64,000 bases of DNA. Origin: Delphinus delphis. Its lineage: Eukaryota; Chordata; Mammalia; Artiodactyla; Delphinidae. The notes under the pieces were generated by a model, which was not told the origin of the DNA, made no database searches, and saw only the letters and a list, made by a program, of their open reading frames with translations. Positions 35,393 to 45,950 of this stretch are shown here, one piece after another; the first letter of the stretch is position 1, and the number at the start of each line of letters is the position of its first letter. The translations under genes were made by a program, and so were the position numbers. The stretch is from assembly GCF_949987515.2 (NCBI RefSeq), contig NC_082703.1, forward strand, positions 7,712,680 to 7,776,679, in the 5' to 3' direction.

Positions 35393-35793
35393 CCAGATTT
35401 GTGTGGGTTTTTTTTTTTTTTTTGAATTTTACTGTATTTACTTTTTATACAGCAGGCTCTTATTAGTCATCCATTTTATACAAATTAGTGTATACATGTC
35501 AATCCCAATCTCCCAGTTCATCCCACCACCACCACACTGCTCCCCTGCCACTTTCCCCCCTTGGTGGCCATACGTTTGTTCTCTACATCTGTGTCTCTAT
35601 TTCTGCCCTGCAAACCGGTTCATCTGTACCATTTTTCTAGGTTCCACAGATATGTGTTAATATACAGTATTTGTTTTTCTCTTTCTGACCTACTTCACTC
35701 TGTCTGACAGTCTCTAGATAGATCCACGTCTCAACAAATGACCCAATTTCATTCCTTTTTATGGCTGAGTAATACTCCATTCAGATTTGTGTT
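35393..35793 (-). mobile_element. LINE-1, 5'-truncated, with TSD, antisense
   Basis: From the poly-T at 35408 the plus strand reads antisense L1 3' UTR and ORF2 end (TTTATACAGCAGGCTCTTA, GGTGGCCATACGTTTGTTC, TATGGCTGAGTAATACTCC). CCAGATTTGTGT at 35393-35404 is repeated as CAGATTTGTGTTT at 35782. This is a short (about 375 bp) insertion of a cetartiodactyl-type L1. Confidence 0.85.
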
Positions 35794-35844
35794 TATTTAT
35801 TGACCCATCAACATCATACAAAACCAACCTATATATTAATTCCT

Positions 35845-36245
35845 ATGCACTGGAAAGGTACGGTAACAACCCAAGTGTCTATTGATAAATGAATGTATAA
35901 GAAGATGTGAGATATGTATATAAGTAATATTATTCAGTCATGAGAAAGAAGGAAATGGTGCCATTTGTGACAACATAGATGAACCTGGAAGACATTATGC
36001 TAAGTGAAATAAGCCAGACAGAGAAAGACAAATACTGTATTATTATCTGACTTACATGTGGAATCTAACTGTATAATAATACTGGAAATATGCTAAGAGA
36101 GCAGATTTCAGCTATCCTAATCACCAAAATATGGTAATCATGTGAGGAGATGAAATATTAATTAACTTTACAATAATCACGTATATGTATGTCAATATTA
36201 TCATGTGGTACACCTTAAATATATATATATATATATTTAAGAAAC
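35845..36245 (+). mobile_element. LINE-1 (L1M) 3' end, sense
   Basis: It includes AACAACCCAAGTGTCTATTG, AAGTGAAATAAGCCAGACAG, GAGCAGATTTCAGCTATCC and GTACACCTTAAATATATAT, which is an ORF2 C-terminus plus L1MA-like 3' UTR. It is more diverged than the L1 at 33202, and the ORF2 portion is broken. Confidence 0.8.
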
Positions 36246-36489
36246 AGAATTACTCAAAAGTTTCCATTCCTGTACAACAATGGTAACAAGTGGGAGGGCG
36301 AGGGATGGAGGGAAAGAGGGGAAAGAAAGTTAAAAAAATTAAAATAATAATAATAAAGCAAACAGCCAGTTCACAAAAAAGGGACTTCTAAATGGTTCAT
36401 AAAGACATGAAATGAGCTTTAGCATTGTCAGTAAGCAGGAGAATTAAAAATAAAACATCAACGAGATCAATAAGCAGGATAGTGTAATG

Positions 36490-36715
36490 CTACATGCAGA
36501 GATGTCAGAGTGGTTCTGCCTGAGTCTGAATCCCAGATTCATAGTTGATTAGCTACCAAATCCTGTGCAAATTACTTAGCCTCTCCTGGTCTATCTTCTT
36601 ATTTGTATAATGGAGATGGTAACTACCTTAACAGGGTTGTCTCGACCATTAAATTAGTTAATATGTGTAAACTGCTTGAAACAGTAGTTAGTCAATAGTA
36701 AATGTTCTTAACATG
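36490..36715 (+). mobile_element. MIR SINE, sense
   Basis: GAGTCTGAATCCCAGATTC, then ATTACTTAGCCTCTCCTGG, TTTGTATAATGGAGATGGTA and AGTCAATAGTAAATGTTC follow the MIR consensus from tRNA-like head to 3' tail. It is ancient and non-coding. Confidence 0.85.
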
Positions 36716-36774
36716 TTTAGAAAGAAATAAAACTAGTGTTAGGAAAGGGATGGAGAAACTAGTCATCTGTTAGC

Positions 36775-37080
36775 TATTTTCTGAGCACCTCTTATCTGCC
36801 AGCCACTATTCTAGCTGCTGAGGATACAGGGCAGAATCCTTCTCTCAGGAAGTATGTCTTCTAATGAAGAAAAAGAGAGGGAAAAACATATGCATAAAAA
36901 TAGGCAACCTAATTAGATCATTTCAAGTATTAATATTGCTGTGGAGAAAGCAAGGCATGTTAAACTGAGGTAGCGCTGGTGAGGAGAGGTAGGAGTCAGG
37001 GATGCCCCTTATGGAGGTCACATTTTAGCTGAGATCCGCAGGTTAAGAAGGAAACAGTTTAACAACATATGGAGTGCCAC
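36775..37080 (-). mobile_element. L2 3' end, antisense
   Basis: GAGCACCTCTTATCTGCCAG, GCTGAGGATACAGGGCAGAA, GGAGGTCACATTTTAGCTGA and GGTTAAGAAGGAAACAG match antisense L2 in order. Confidence 0.7.
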
Positions 37081-37139
37081 AAGTGATGGTACAGCAAGTG
37101 CTCTCCAGATTCTTCTAAGAGTTTCTTTGGCAGCAGTAC

Positions 37140-37380
37140 TGCTACAGCCTTTTAGGAAGACTATTTAGCAGTATCTGTCAAACTATTCATACCTTATGAC
37201 CCAAAGTTTAATCTCCAGGTGTGTATCCTACTGAAACAGTGCACAAAAATACATGTATAAAGAGATTCATAATAGAACAAAATCAGAAACAACATATTAT
37301 CAATGGAAAGACAAATAAGTTATGGTATGTCTATAATATGCAATACTAATACAGCAGTAGAAAAAGTGCAAGAACACTAA
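37140..37380 (+). mobile_element. Old LINE-1 ORF2 fragment, sense
   Basis: TTTAGCAGTATCTGTCAAAC, CCTTATGACCCAAAGTTT and ATTCATAATAGAACAAAATC follow the C-terminal ORF2 of old L1M elements. It is short, broken and without a 3' tail. Confidence 0.65.
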
Positions 37381-38339
37381 CTTAAGTTAGAAACCACTCA
37401 GCTGCGGAGAGAAAAAAGATTAGGAGAAGCTAATCCTGTAGGAAGCAGGCTGGCAGAATTCCAGGACTAGATGCCTGCAGTTTGGGCAACTGAAATGCTA
37501 GTCGTCGTATCATTTGAACAATCATGGCAGAGATTAAGAGAAAGCATACTGAACGAGCACTTAAGTGCCCAGAATCTATCACAATAACATGAACTCCAAA
37601 TCTCACCTGTCCACATTAGTCACTTTCAACAAATTGCCACAGATAGCCCATTTGGGAGGTTAGTTCAGGGTCAGAGGTCAGTTTGGGGTTCCATGAGTAA
37701 AAGCTGGCATGAGATACTCATGAGAGATACCCGAGGCACCAAGGCTAGAAGAATAACCAAATCCCTTTCAATGGGAAAAGCCAAGATTCAAATACTAACA
37801 AGCCCAATTCAAATACCACAATGAGGGTAAGGCCAAAATTTTGATAAGACTGATAAAGTCAGCGATTAGAGCTGTAATGACCAACTAGTGCATGAAGGTG
37901 GCCCAGGCCAGTTTAAAAGGCCATGAACTGAACAAATCCCACCAGACAGCAAACTTAAGCCTAATGAGGTTGCCTCAAAAACAATGGGGTGGTTGCCCCT
38001 ACAGCTGAAGTTTCCCTTCATTAGGAGAGAAACCAAGGAAGGGCAGGCCTCCCAAGAAGGGTGGAATTCACTCCCCTTATTCTGTCTTCAGTCCAGCGTG
38101 TGACTATATTACTACAGCCCCTCCCAGGTGAACTCAAGGTCATGAGTAAAGCTTCCTCTTCCCTGCCAAAGCCCCTACTCCACCTTCCCCTGACAGCACG
38201 AAGCTCAAGCAGTGATCATATGGGGTGTCTTATAAGAGGTACCCTGGCTAGAACTCCAAGCACAGCTTTCTACTATAACCCAATCAAGAAGTCGTAGTCA
38301 GGGCCTGACTTGCCAAAAAGGAAGTCTTCAATGAGTATG
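37381..38339. other. Unannotated ~1 kb; possible ERV-internal remnant
   Basis: I recognise no definite family. Its position, next to a possible antisense LTR at 38340-38830, makes a decayed retroviral internal region one option, but I see no gag, pol or env motif that would support it. Confidence 0.25.
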
Positions 38340-38830
38340 GAAATGTGTCCAGGTCTCCCGTGGGTGAAGGTTAGGAGACAAGTGCTTCACCAACTTTATT
38401 AAGCAGGCACGTGCCAGCGACAGAGCTCTGGGAGGTGGAAGAGGGAAAAGTGCATGCATCAAGTCCTTGACAGAATGATGGAAAGAAGTCAAGGTCTCGT
38501 CAGCCAAATTGCACACTCACGTTGTTGGCCGAAGACCAACGTGGTTTTGGAAGCATCAGCTAAGAATGTCCCTTCAGAGCCTTTTATGAGGGGGATATGT
38601 GTGCTTTGTGCTGTGTGGAGAACCACGAGGGGGAAACTGTCTACCCCCTGCCAAAACTCGAGCAGAGCTTCCTGCTAGCCTCCTGTCACAAAGTTAAGTT
38701 GACTGACTACTGCAGTCTTTGTTTCCCATGACTTATCTTGGGTAGGGTCTTAGAAGCCCACACTCTCCTCTCCCAATGGTGTGGATTTATAAGTCTTAAA
38801 CCAGCTCTCGGAGACATCTTCCAGCCGATC
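38340..38830 (-). mobile_element. Possible solo LTR, antisense (ERV-like)
   Basis: On the minus strand a TATA-like CTCATAAAAGGC (about 38594-38583) is followed roughly 185 bp later by a polyadenylation-type CTTAATAAAG (about 38404-38395), with a short U5-like tail. That is the usual spacing of promoter and poly-A signal in an LTR. I cannot name the family or fix the ends, and no target duplication was found. Confidence 0.35.
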
Positions 38831-39584
38831 AATATGCTGAGAGGCTCAGTAAAACAGGCAATCGCCATCACAGCATGTCCAATTTCTCTCTGTTTTCACT
38901 TGTACATCTGTTAAAGGTCAGAGACTATATTTATCGCAACCAAATATACTTGGATATTGAAAAGATATCTTCACCAGCATATTGTTTTGAAATGGGATGC
39001 GGTATGGAAAGGCTTCCTTCTGGTTTCTGAAAAGTTCACATTAAATGAAAGCACATTACACTTTTATATGCTTCCTTCTGTCAAAAGATTCCAAAGTACT
39101 TAAACAGCTTTAATTAAGTTGCTCCAGCATCTCTCAGGAGCAAATCAATATTTTTCATACCCCTTGTTACAGGCTAGGGAAATACAACCCAGCACCACCA
39201 TCACCCTCCTCAAGCCCAGATTTAACATTTTCCTTGAAATATGGAAAATTCCTCTTGAATATATTTAATTACAAGGGAGTAAAATTTTCCTCCTAATGTG
39301 CCTTACTGTGTTTCCTCTGTTGGGGATGAGAAGAAAATAAAAGCAAGCCCCAAATAAGAATCTGAGAATATATGATTTTTTTGGAGGCCTGGATATTAAA
39401 AGCAAAAACAAAATACATGTTTCATCTCTCAGGCAATATGGAAGGATATCTGATTTTTTTCAGCCTGTAAACAAAAGAAATACAGCCATATTTTCAGAGC
39501 CCTAAAAAGTAAAAATATTCTAGATTTGCAAAAGCAGCCAAACCAACTCTTCACCTCAGAAGTGTCGCCAGCATGAGTCATAAG
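38831..39584. other. Unannotated sequence, no gene seen
   Basis: It is AT-rich and contains no repeat or exon that I recognise. The frame at 39429-39614 spills into the L1 duplication and is not a gene. Confidence 0.4.
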
Positions 39585-39777
39585 TTGTTCTCTAAACAGA
39601 CTTGTGGTTGCCAAGGGGAAGGGGGAGTGGGGGAGGGATGCATTGGGAGTTTGGGATTAGCAGATGCAAACTATTAAATATAGAATGGTTAAACAACAAG
39701 GTCCTACTGTACAGCACAGAGAGCTATATTCAATGTCCTGTGATAAACCATAATGGAAAAGAATTTGAAAAAGAACG

Positions 39778-39802
39778 TGTGTGTGTGTGTGTGTGTGTGT
39801 GT
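39778..39802. repeat. (GT)n within L1 3' UTR
   Basis: About 12 GT units lie between GAAAAAGAAC and ATTTTTATATAT at the usual variable position in the L1 3' UTR. Confidence 0.9.
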
Positions 39803-39897
39803 ATTTTTATATATTTATATATATAACTGAATCTGCTGTACAGCAGAAATTAACACAACATTGTAAATCAACTATACTTGAATAAAATAAATTTTTT

Positions 39898-40109
39898 CTT
39901 TTTTTTTTTTTTTTTTCCCTGTATGCAGGCCTCTCACTGCTGTGGCCTCTCCCGTTGCGGAGCACAGGCTCCGGACGCACAGGATCAGCGTCCATGGCTC
40001 ACGGGCGCAGCCGCTCCGCGGCATGTGGGATCTTCCTGGACCGGGGCACGAACCCGTGTCACCTGCATCGGCAGGCGGACTCTCAACCGCTGCGCCACCA
40101 GGGAAACCC
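39898..40109 (-). mobile_element. CHR-type tRNA-Glu SINE nested in L1 tail
   Basis: The minus strand begins GGGTTTCCCTGGTGGCGCAG and ends in the A tail (plus-strand T run). The target duplication TAAAATAAATTTTTT occurs at 39883-39897 and 40110-40124, identical over 15 bp. The insertion used the L1's own A-rich tail as its target. Confidence 0.95.
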
Positions 40110-40146
40110 TAAAATAAATTTTTTTAAAATTTGTTCTCTATAAACC

Positions 40147-42271
40147 TGTGGAAGAGTAGGGTGGGTGCTGACTTTTTCTTCTGTTCTCTTTGTAGGATAA
40201 TTAGGTATCTCTGTGTCTTTTGATTAAAGATTGACATTCTCTGCTATCAAATTGTCTAACTGTCCATTGGGGAGAGACTGGGCTCTGCAGTAACCAATAG
40301 ATGTTGGGCTGTACTCAGTATGACAGGACGACAGGAAAAGGCTGCTCTGCCCTTTCCCCAGGCAGCACCACGGGGACTCAGGAAAAAAATAATCTACGAG
40401 AAAAAAAGGCAAGTTAACCACTCACATTTCTCCACCTGGGGGCTGCTGTTTGTAGGGGACAAATTGCTATAATAATAGCTACACTCTGCCACCTTCCTAG
40501 GTTCACCTTGGAGACAAATTTAAGCTCCTGAGATGGAGGCTTTTTGCTGTTAAAGTGAAAGCTTTGCGTGCCTGCAACTCTCTCCTAATGGCTTTTGGAA
40601 ATAGAGGCCTTCTGCATTTCCTGCCTCGGGAAGTTCGCAATCGGAGAGCATCTCAGCTGAGCTGCATCTAGACTTGTATTTCCACATCAGCTTCACTGCC
40701 CAACGCAAGGAGCTCTAGTTCTCTATCCATAGCATAAAGCAAAGGGAAGTGGCAGCCACTAGGCATGATAAACTGGCATTTCAGGTTTATAGCCATTTGC
40801 TCCTTGGTAATCTGTTCTCAGACCCTTTATCCCAATATCCTCTAAAGTCGTTTTGGTGGGTCTTGGTGATCAAGAGAGTGTTGCCATTCTCCCTCTCCAT
40901 TCACACATGCACTGCCAGGGAGAATAACCTTCCTGGAAAGAGGATAAGTTTTTGATCCAGGGTACACATATGTAAGAGGATAAGTTGATGGGAAAGGTGA
41001 ACCAATGGCAGCATCTTCTTTCCTTATTGTCACCTCTAGGGAAAAGAAATCCATTGTGTTTCTAAAGACTCATTTAGGAAGGCCTCACATAGGACAATCA
41101 TACACCCTGGTTTATGCCTCTTTTCCTGGTATACTTTTTATTGATGCTCCCTTTTACCCCAGAAGTGTCCTGATTTAGATGATATATGCTCACACTACCT
41201 GTCAAGAACTTCCCCAAAAGGAAGGAATAGAGAGAAATACTTGGAGAGTTTAAGATGGAACAGCTGGTCCTAGAGAAAGATGAGATTTATAAAGACTGGA
41301 AAGGAAACAGAGTTTGGGCCAATTCACTCACAGCACCCTGGACCCGCCTGGTGTGTCTTCTCAGGTTGGACACCAGGTGCTAAAGACCTAAACTACATCA
41401 AGACCCCTGCACCCAAGCTGGGGTCATAACAGGTCTGCATATGGTGCATGGATCATGTGGCCTTGAGACATGTACATATGAGAGCCGACCTCAGCAGACT
41501 GAAGGTAGCGAGCATTTCTTCAGTTTCCGAACACTCACATAAGCCACCTGTCTCCAAAACTATTACTGAGTTTGAATTTCTCCCAAGCATGACTAGTGTG
41601 GGCACAAACTCAGAACTAATTTGATTTAGAAAAATTAAACAATGTGGTATTTCTTACAGCCAGGTGCAGAGAGAGAAATTTAAGCGTACTATGCAAGCAG
41701 CAAAGAACTTCGGTTTACATTGCTAAAGTAATTGGTAGACAGGTGGCAGTTGAGTCTAGGACCAGGTGATTGAATCAGGAGGTTTTATCCCCTTCAGGAA
41801 GCACGTGAGGTCAGAGTTCTCAGTGGCCTGGGACTCTCTCAGGACCCAGGGTGCCAAATGGGAAGGAGTGGAGGGAATTGCTCACAGTGGCGCTGCTAGA
41901 TCATTCAGTTATTCAATGGATTCCATGTGTATTTATTAAGCACCGTTGACTCCTCCATGGCTGTGATGTTATAATTCCTCCATCCCATGAACTCCATAGG
42001 CTATGCCCAGGTCCGTTCTACAAGTACACATTGTCTCAGATTACAGAGTCACCTGTGGGAGAAATACTTAAGCAGGATAGGTTTTTCAGTTCAGGTAAAA
42101 CCCAGGACATCACTACAGACATGGGTCCAGGGATTCATATCTGAGACAAAAAGGTTGAAACATAGGAACAACTGAAGTCATAATAATTAAAAGAAAACAT
42201 GTATTCAGGATTAAAGGATTAAAAGAGAGCCATGATGGAAAAGCGTTCAGGAGATTACAGATTTAAATATT
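40147..42271. other. Unannotated ~2.1 kb, no gene seen
   Basis: No transposon or exon is recognised except a faint L2-like ATTCAATGGATTCCATGTG with TTTATTAAGCACC near 41912-41944. Frames at 40749-40955 and 40842-41054 lack support. Confidence 0.4.
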
Positions 42272-42296
42272 AAGCTAATTAGCTAATTAATTAATG
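42272..42296. promoter_or_regulatory. Dense TAATTA cluster (candidate homeodomain sites)
   Basis: A 25-bp run holds overlapping TAATTA cores, including the perfect palindrome AGCTAATTAGCT (42273-42284). Such text can bind homeodomain proteins, but AT-rich DNA also yields it by chance. No conservation evidence is available. Confidence 0.2.
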
Positions 42297-43635
42297 TTCC
42301 ACCTGTTTCTTAAAGAAACATAAGAATTCTAAGGTGTAAGCAGAGTAAAATAATTAAGGAGGCAGACTGAGAGAATGCATGCCCACCTCGTATATGGTGT
42401 TTCATACATACTAAGAGTAAGAATGCAGGTGGGGTGTGGTTGCTGTACATGATTTAGAGACTTGATATATTAAAAAGGGTCTCGGGGAAGGACTCCTTAG
42501 AGGAAACCACGGTGATTCAAGTTAGGGCACTGGAAGACTTATATTAAGCCAGGGTTCATGAGTCAGCGAACCTACGAAAGATTTTAATGTCCTAACTGCT
42601 ATTTTCCACTTGAGCATCCAAAATGAGAGTGCATAGTAATGTGAAGTCGTGAATGATAATGAGCCGTAAGATACCCACAGGCAGCAGAGACAACTGGAAT
42701 TCATGGGGCATCATGGGCTGCTGGTCCTGAACAGCTTTGTGATGGGATGGGACCTGAGATGGACTTTTGAAGTGTGGTTAGGAGATGGGTGGATAGGAGT
42801 AATGAACTTCTTACTTGTTCCTGTGCTCACCTCCAGCCATCACGACCAACAGGAACTGAAGCTAACGTGCTTGTTTTCTCCAAATTGGTATTCTGCTGGT
42901 GCCTGAGTGAATACATAGTAATAATAATAACAATAATAATAGCCATCGGGATCAGCCATGGCCTAGACCTTGAAAGGACACAATGATAAGTGTCTAAGCC
43001 AGGACTGGTCCTCCCATTTGGAGTAAGAGCCTTCAGAATTAGTCCTGGATGGCCGCCCAGGAGGAAACTGGGTAAGTCCACTATCTCATTTACAGAGGCC
43101 ACCAAGGAGCAGCCTTGACCAACTCTGACTAGACTCAAACCAATGACCTTGCAGTAGCAGGTACAGCTACAGACTATCTCCCCTCAGACAGGCACAGGGT
43201 GATTAAGCCCTGCAGCTGTTGCCTTAAAAAACTGTTAGTGCTGCCACTGAAATCCTCTTGCTGCCCCCTTCCCAAAATAACTATCAGTTACAGCACAGAT
43301 ATTAAAATGGCGCTTTAAAAAATTAAAATACAGTTCTAAAGAAAAGACCATACAAATGTAGAATTAATTGCTGTATATGCTTTGCATTACCGAGGGACTT
43401 TATTTTATTTCTGTCACAGCAGAAAGTGCTTCATCAGGAGGAATTCATGTGGAGAGCCAACGATGTCCTAGTTATTTTGTATTTAATGCTTGAGATGTTT
43501 AATTATTTTTGATTAATTCATTTATCATTAAACTGCCCGAAGACTTGGATGTGTTCTGCACTGAGGCTTGTCAGCGTGTGAGCTATACAGACCCAGCCCT
43601 TAAAGGAGTCAACGGCAAAGCCCAGCATTGGAAGT
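42297..43635. other. Unannotated ~1.3 kb, no gene seen
   Basis: No repeat family or exon is recognised. A short AAT-type run lies at 42920-42941. Overlapping frames on both strands at 42703-43138 are mutually exclusive and unsupported. Confidence 0.4.
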
Positions 43636-44185
43636 CAAAACAGATGCCGATTCAAATCCTGGCTCTTTTGAGTTGCCAGTTGTGTGAATTTTAGCAGCAA
43701 ACGTTCCTGAACTATGGTTTCGCCATTTGTAAAATGCATCTGACTTCACAGGGTATCATGAGAACCAAATAAGAAAATGAATGTAAAGCATTTTGGACTT
43801 ACGACTAATTTGGTGTAAAAAAATTAATAAACAGAAACCTCAATTAAACCAAGTTGGAGGACCAGAAGGGGGAGCTAGCACGCCCTGCAATGTTAGCCTA
43901 GCCTGACAGGAAGACGAAAGACACCTCTTCTTTCCAAGCAAGGACTCAGCCACTGACAAGCCATGGACTCAGTGTTCACTGTAGCCTCCCCACCACAAAT
44001 TCCTTTTCTGCTCTATTAAAACGTTTTCCTTCCCTTGCTGTGCAAGGGTTTACATATGGCTCCCCATGCTTGCAGACATCGAACTGTAATTCTCTATTGA
44101 TCCCAAATAAAACCATTTTTACAGGCAGTCTATTTATTTTAGGTCAACACTAGGCAAGCACTCAATAAATGGTCATTATTACCAT
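43636..44185 (+). mobile_element. MIR SINE split by an LTR
   Basis: The MIR left part (43636-43805) reads GATTCAAATCCTGGCTCT, then CCATTTGTAAAATGCATCTG and AATGTAAAGCATTTTGG. Its tail reappears after the LTR as GCAAGCACTCAATAAATGG (44155-44173). The MIR was present first and the LTR landed in it. Confidence 0.75.
43810..44149 (+). mobile_element. Old solo LTR (ERV) inside MIR
   Basis: The block runs from about TGTAAAAAAATTAATAAACA through ATTAAACCAAGTTGGAGGAC, CTGCTCTATTAAAACG, and a polyadenylation signal in CCCAAATAAAACC, to TTAGGTCAACA. R/U5-like organisation and the CA end fit an LTR. I know the sequence type but not its exact name. No retroviral genes are present, and the 5-bp duplication is not clear. 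Confidence 0.65.
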
Positions 44186-44549
44186 CCTGTAGAAATGCTA
44201 ACCATCTTCTATGCACAAAAGTTAAACACACATCACCATTGCTTGCTTTGCCCGACAGTGGTGGGCAGAATTCTGAGGGTGAGCCCCAGTCCCAACTCAG
44301 TCAGATAAATCTGAAAGAAACAAAGATGAGGAGAGGTTTCACCATCGCACCTCAGCCCGCATTTTGTCTTGTCTCTTCCTAGTACCCCAAAGAACACCCA
44401 ATTTCAGTCAAACAGGTGTCCTTAGTATCCACTGAGCACTCCTGCATCCCACATGTTTCCCATGCAGTCTGAGAAGCCTCCTGGGACCGCTACTACCTTC
44501 ACTGTAACTCCTTCTGACACTTATTGAGGGACCCCTAACAGAATCAGAG
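44186..44549. other. Unannotated spacer, no gene seen
   Basis: I recognise no family or exon here. Confidence 0.4.
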
Positions 44550-44740
44550 AATTTAAGAAGGTGGAGGAACTCACAGAATGTCAGAGAGAGAAGGGTGCTT
44601 GTGAATCGTGTAGCCCTCTTGTAAAAACAGGAAAACTGAGGCCTGAAAGATTAAATAACTTGCTTGAGCCCACACAATTACGTAGTGACAGAAGCAGAAT
44701 AAAGACTCAAGACTCCCAACTCCCCTTTACTGTTCTCACC
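44550..44740. mobile_element. Ancient repeat scrap (MIR/L3-like)
   Basis: CACAGAATGTCAGAGAGAGA, then AACAGGAAAACTGAGGCCTG, TTGCTTGAGCCCACACAATT and GACTCAAGACTCCCAACTCC follow a common 'tagagctggaaggga...gaggaaactgaggc' mammalian repeat. Its family is uncertain. The 68-codon frame across it is not a gene. Confidence 0.55.
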
Positions 44741-45796
44741 AGCCTTCCTCAGCTGCGTGACTGCTGATGTGTTTCAATTTGGCAACTTCTTAAACAAGAG
44801 GAACTACTTAAAATTTCTTGAAGGGAGGTCTTGGGGGGTAGCTTAAGCAGTAGAACAGGAATTAGAGGAAAAAGTCTTTGCCTCTGTCTCCGCTACCAGT
44901 GTATAAGTGTCTGTCTCCAGGAAGAAGAGAAAAGAGAGAACAGTTATTGAGTCCTTCTAAGCAGCCAGCACCAGGCTGCCATGTCCTTCCACGGCCTCAC
45001 ATTCTCCAGGCTTCGCCAACCTAGATCTAAAAACTGGGGAAAATAAGTGCCCTTTTGCGCCATAATGGTAAACCCAGATGCCCTCAAAATCCCTCCCCCT
45101 AAATCAATTCTGGACACCCTGTGGGGATACCTCACTCTACTCTGAACATCTTCTCAGCTGCTGGGTGATGCCCACCATTTTCCTCTTCTCTTCCTTAGGC
45201 ACTGAAAATGATCTTTTATGACACTAACTCAGCTGATACGATGCAGACTGTGAAGCCAGCACAGTATGACATCTTTCTGGTGTTTCCATATAAGGATTGG
45301 TGTGCCTTACGAATCAAGTTACTATGTTTTTCGATATCACGTCATGTTCCAGTAGAAATCCAAAAGGAGGAAATACTGTTCATTGGCACAAGGACAACAC
45401 TTAGTTACAACAAAGCAGGTCTTTTCCTCTCAGAATTTATCTACTGAAACTAGGCTTTTCTGTGTTCATTGCAGTCCATCTCCTAAGGCTCAGAAACAGG
45501 CCCACATGAGCTCTGATTGGCAACAGATGGTCCTGAAATCACATCTATACTCCAACACTTACATCATGTCCTTAAACAAAATTAGTCATCTAAGCATCTC
45601 CCTTGCCTTAGAATGTGTTATCATTCTTGCCCGTACCCCCCGCCCTGCCTCTGAGGTTCCACCTTCAACCAAAAAGTCCTGCAGCAGGACTGCCCCACCA
45701 GCCACATCTGAACACTAATCTGAATTTTTAGGCCTGTGTTTACACAAACTTTAACTCATGTGATTTTTTTTTTAACCTGTACTTCTACCATTTCTC
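44741..45796. other. Unannotated ~1 kb, no gene seen
   Basis: Frames 45208-45447 and 45383-45718 overlap in different phases and show no family resemblance. GTTATTGAGTCCTTC near 44942 hints at antisense L2 but is too short to call. Confidence 0.4.
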
Positions 45797-45950
45797 AAAA
45801 TTGAAGTATAGTTGATTTACCATGTTGTGTTAGTTTCAGGTGTACAGCAAAGTGATTCAGTTATACATATACATATATATTTTTTTTTCAGATTCTTTTC
45901 CCTTATTGGTTATTATAAAATATTGAGAATAGTTCCCTAATTCATTTGTT
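45797..45950 (-). mobile_element. LINE-1 3' UTR fragment, antisense
   Basis: AAATTGAAGTATAGTTGATT, then GTGTTAGTTTCAGGTGTAC, AGCAAAGTGATTCAGTTAT and TTCCCTTATTGGTTATTAT are the cetartiodactyl L1 3' UTR in reverse. The fragment has no coding part. Confidence 0.85.

Larger units (their letters stand above)
39585..40146 (+). mobile_element. LINE-1, 5'-truncated, with TSD and a SINE in its tail
   Basis: The L1 part (39599-39897) is the 3' UTR: TTGTGGTTGCCAAGGGGAAG, CAACAAGGTCCTACTGTACA, a GT run (39778-39802), and TTGTAAATCAACTATACTTG. TTGTTCTCTAAACA (39585-39598) is echoed by TTGTTCTCTATAAACC (40131-40146), the L1 target duplication. A CHR SINE lies at 39898-40109 in the A-rich tail. The nesting gives a clear order of events. 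Confidence 0.9.
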
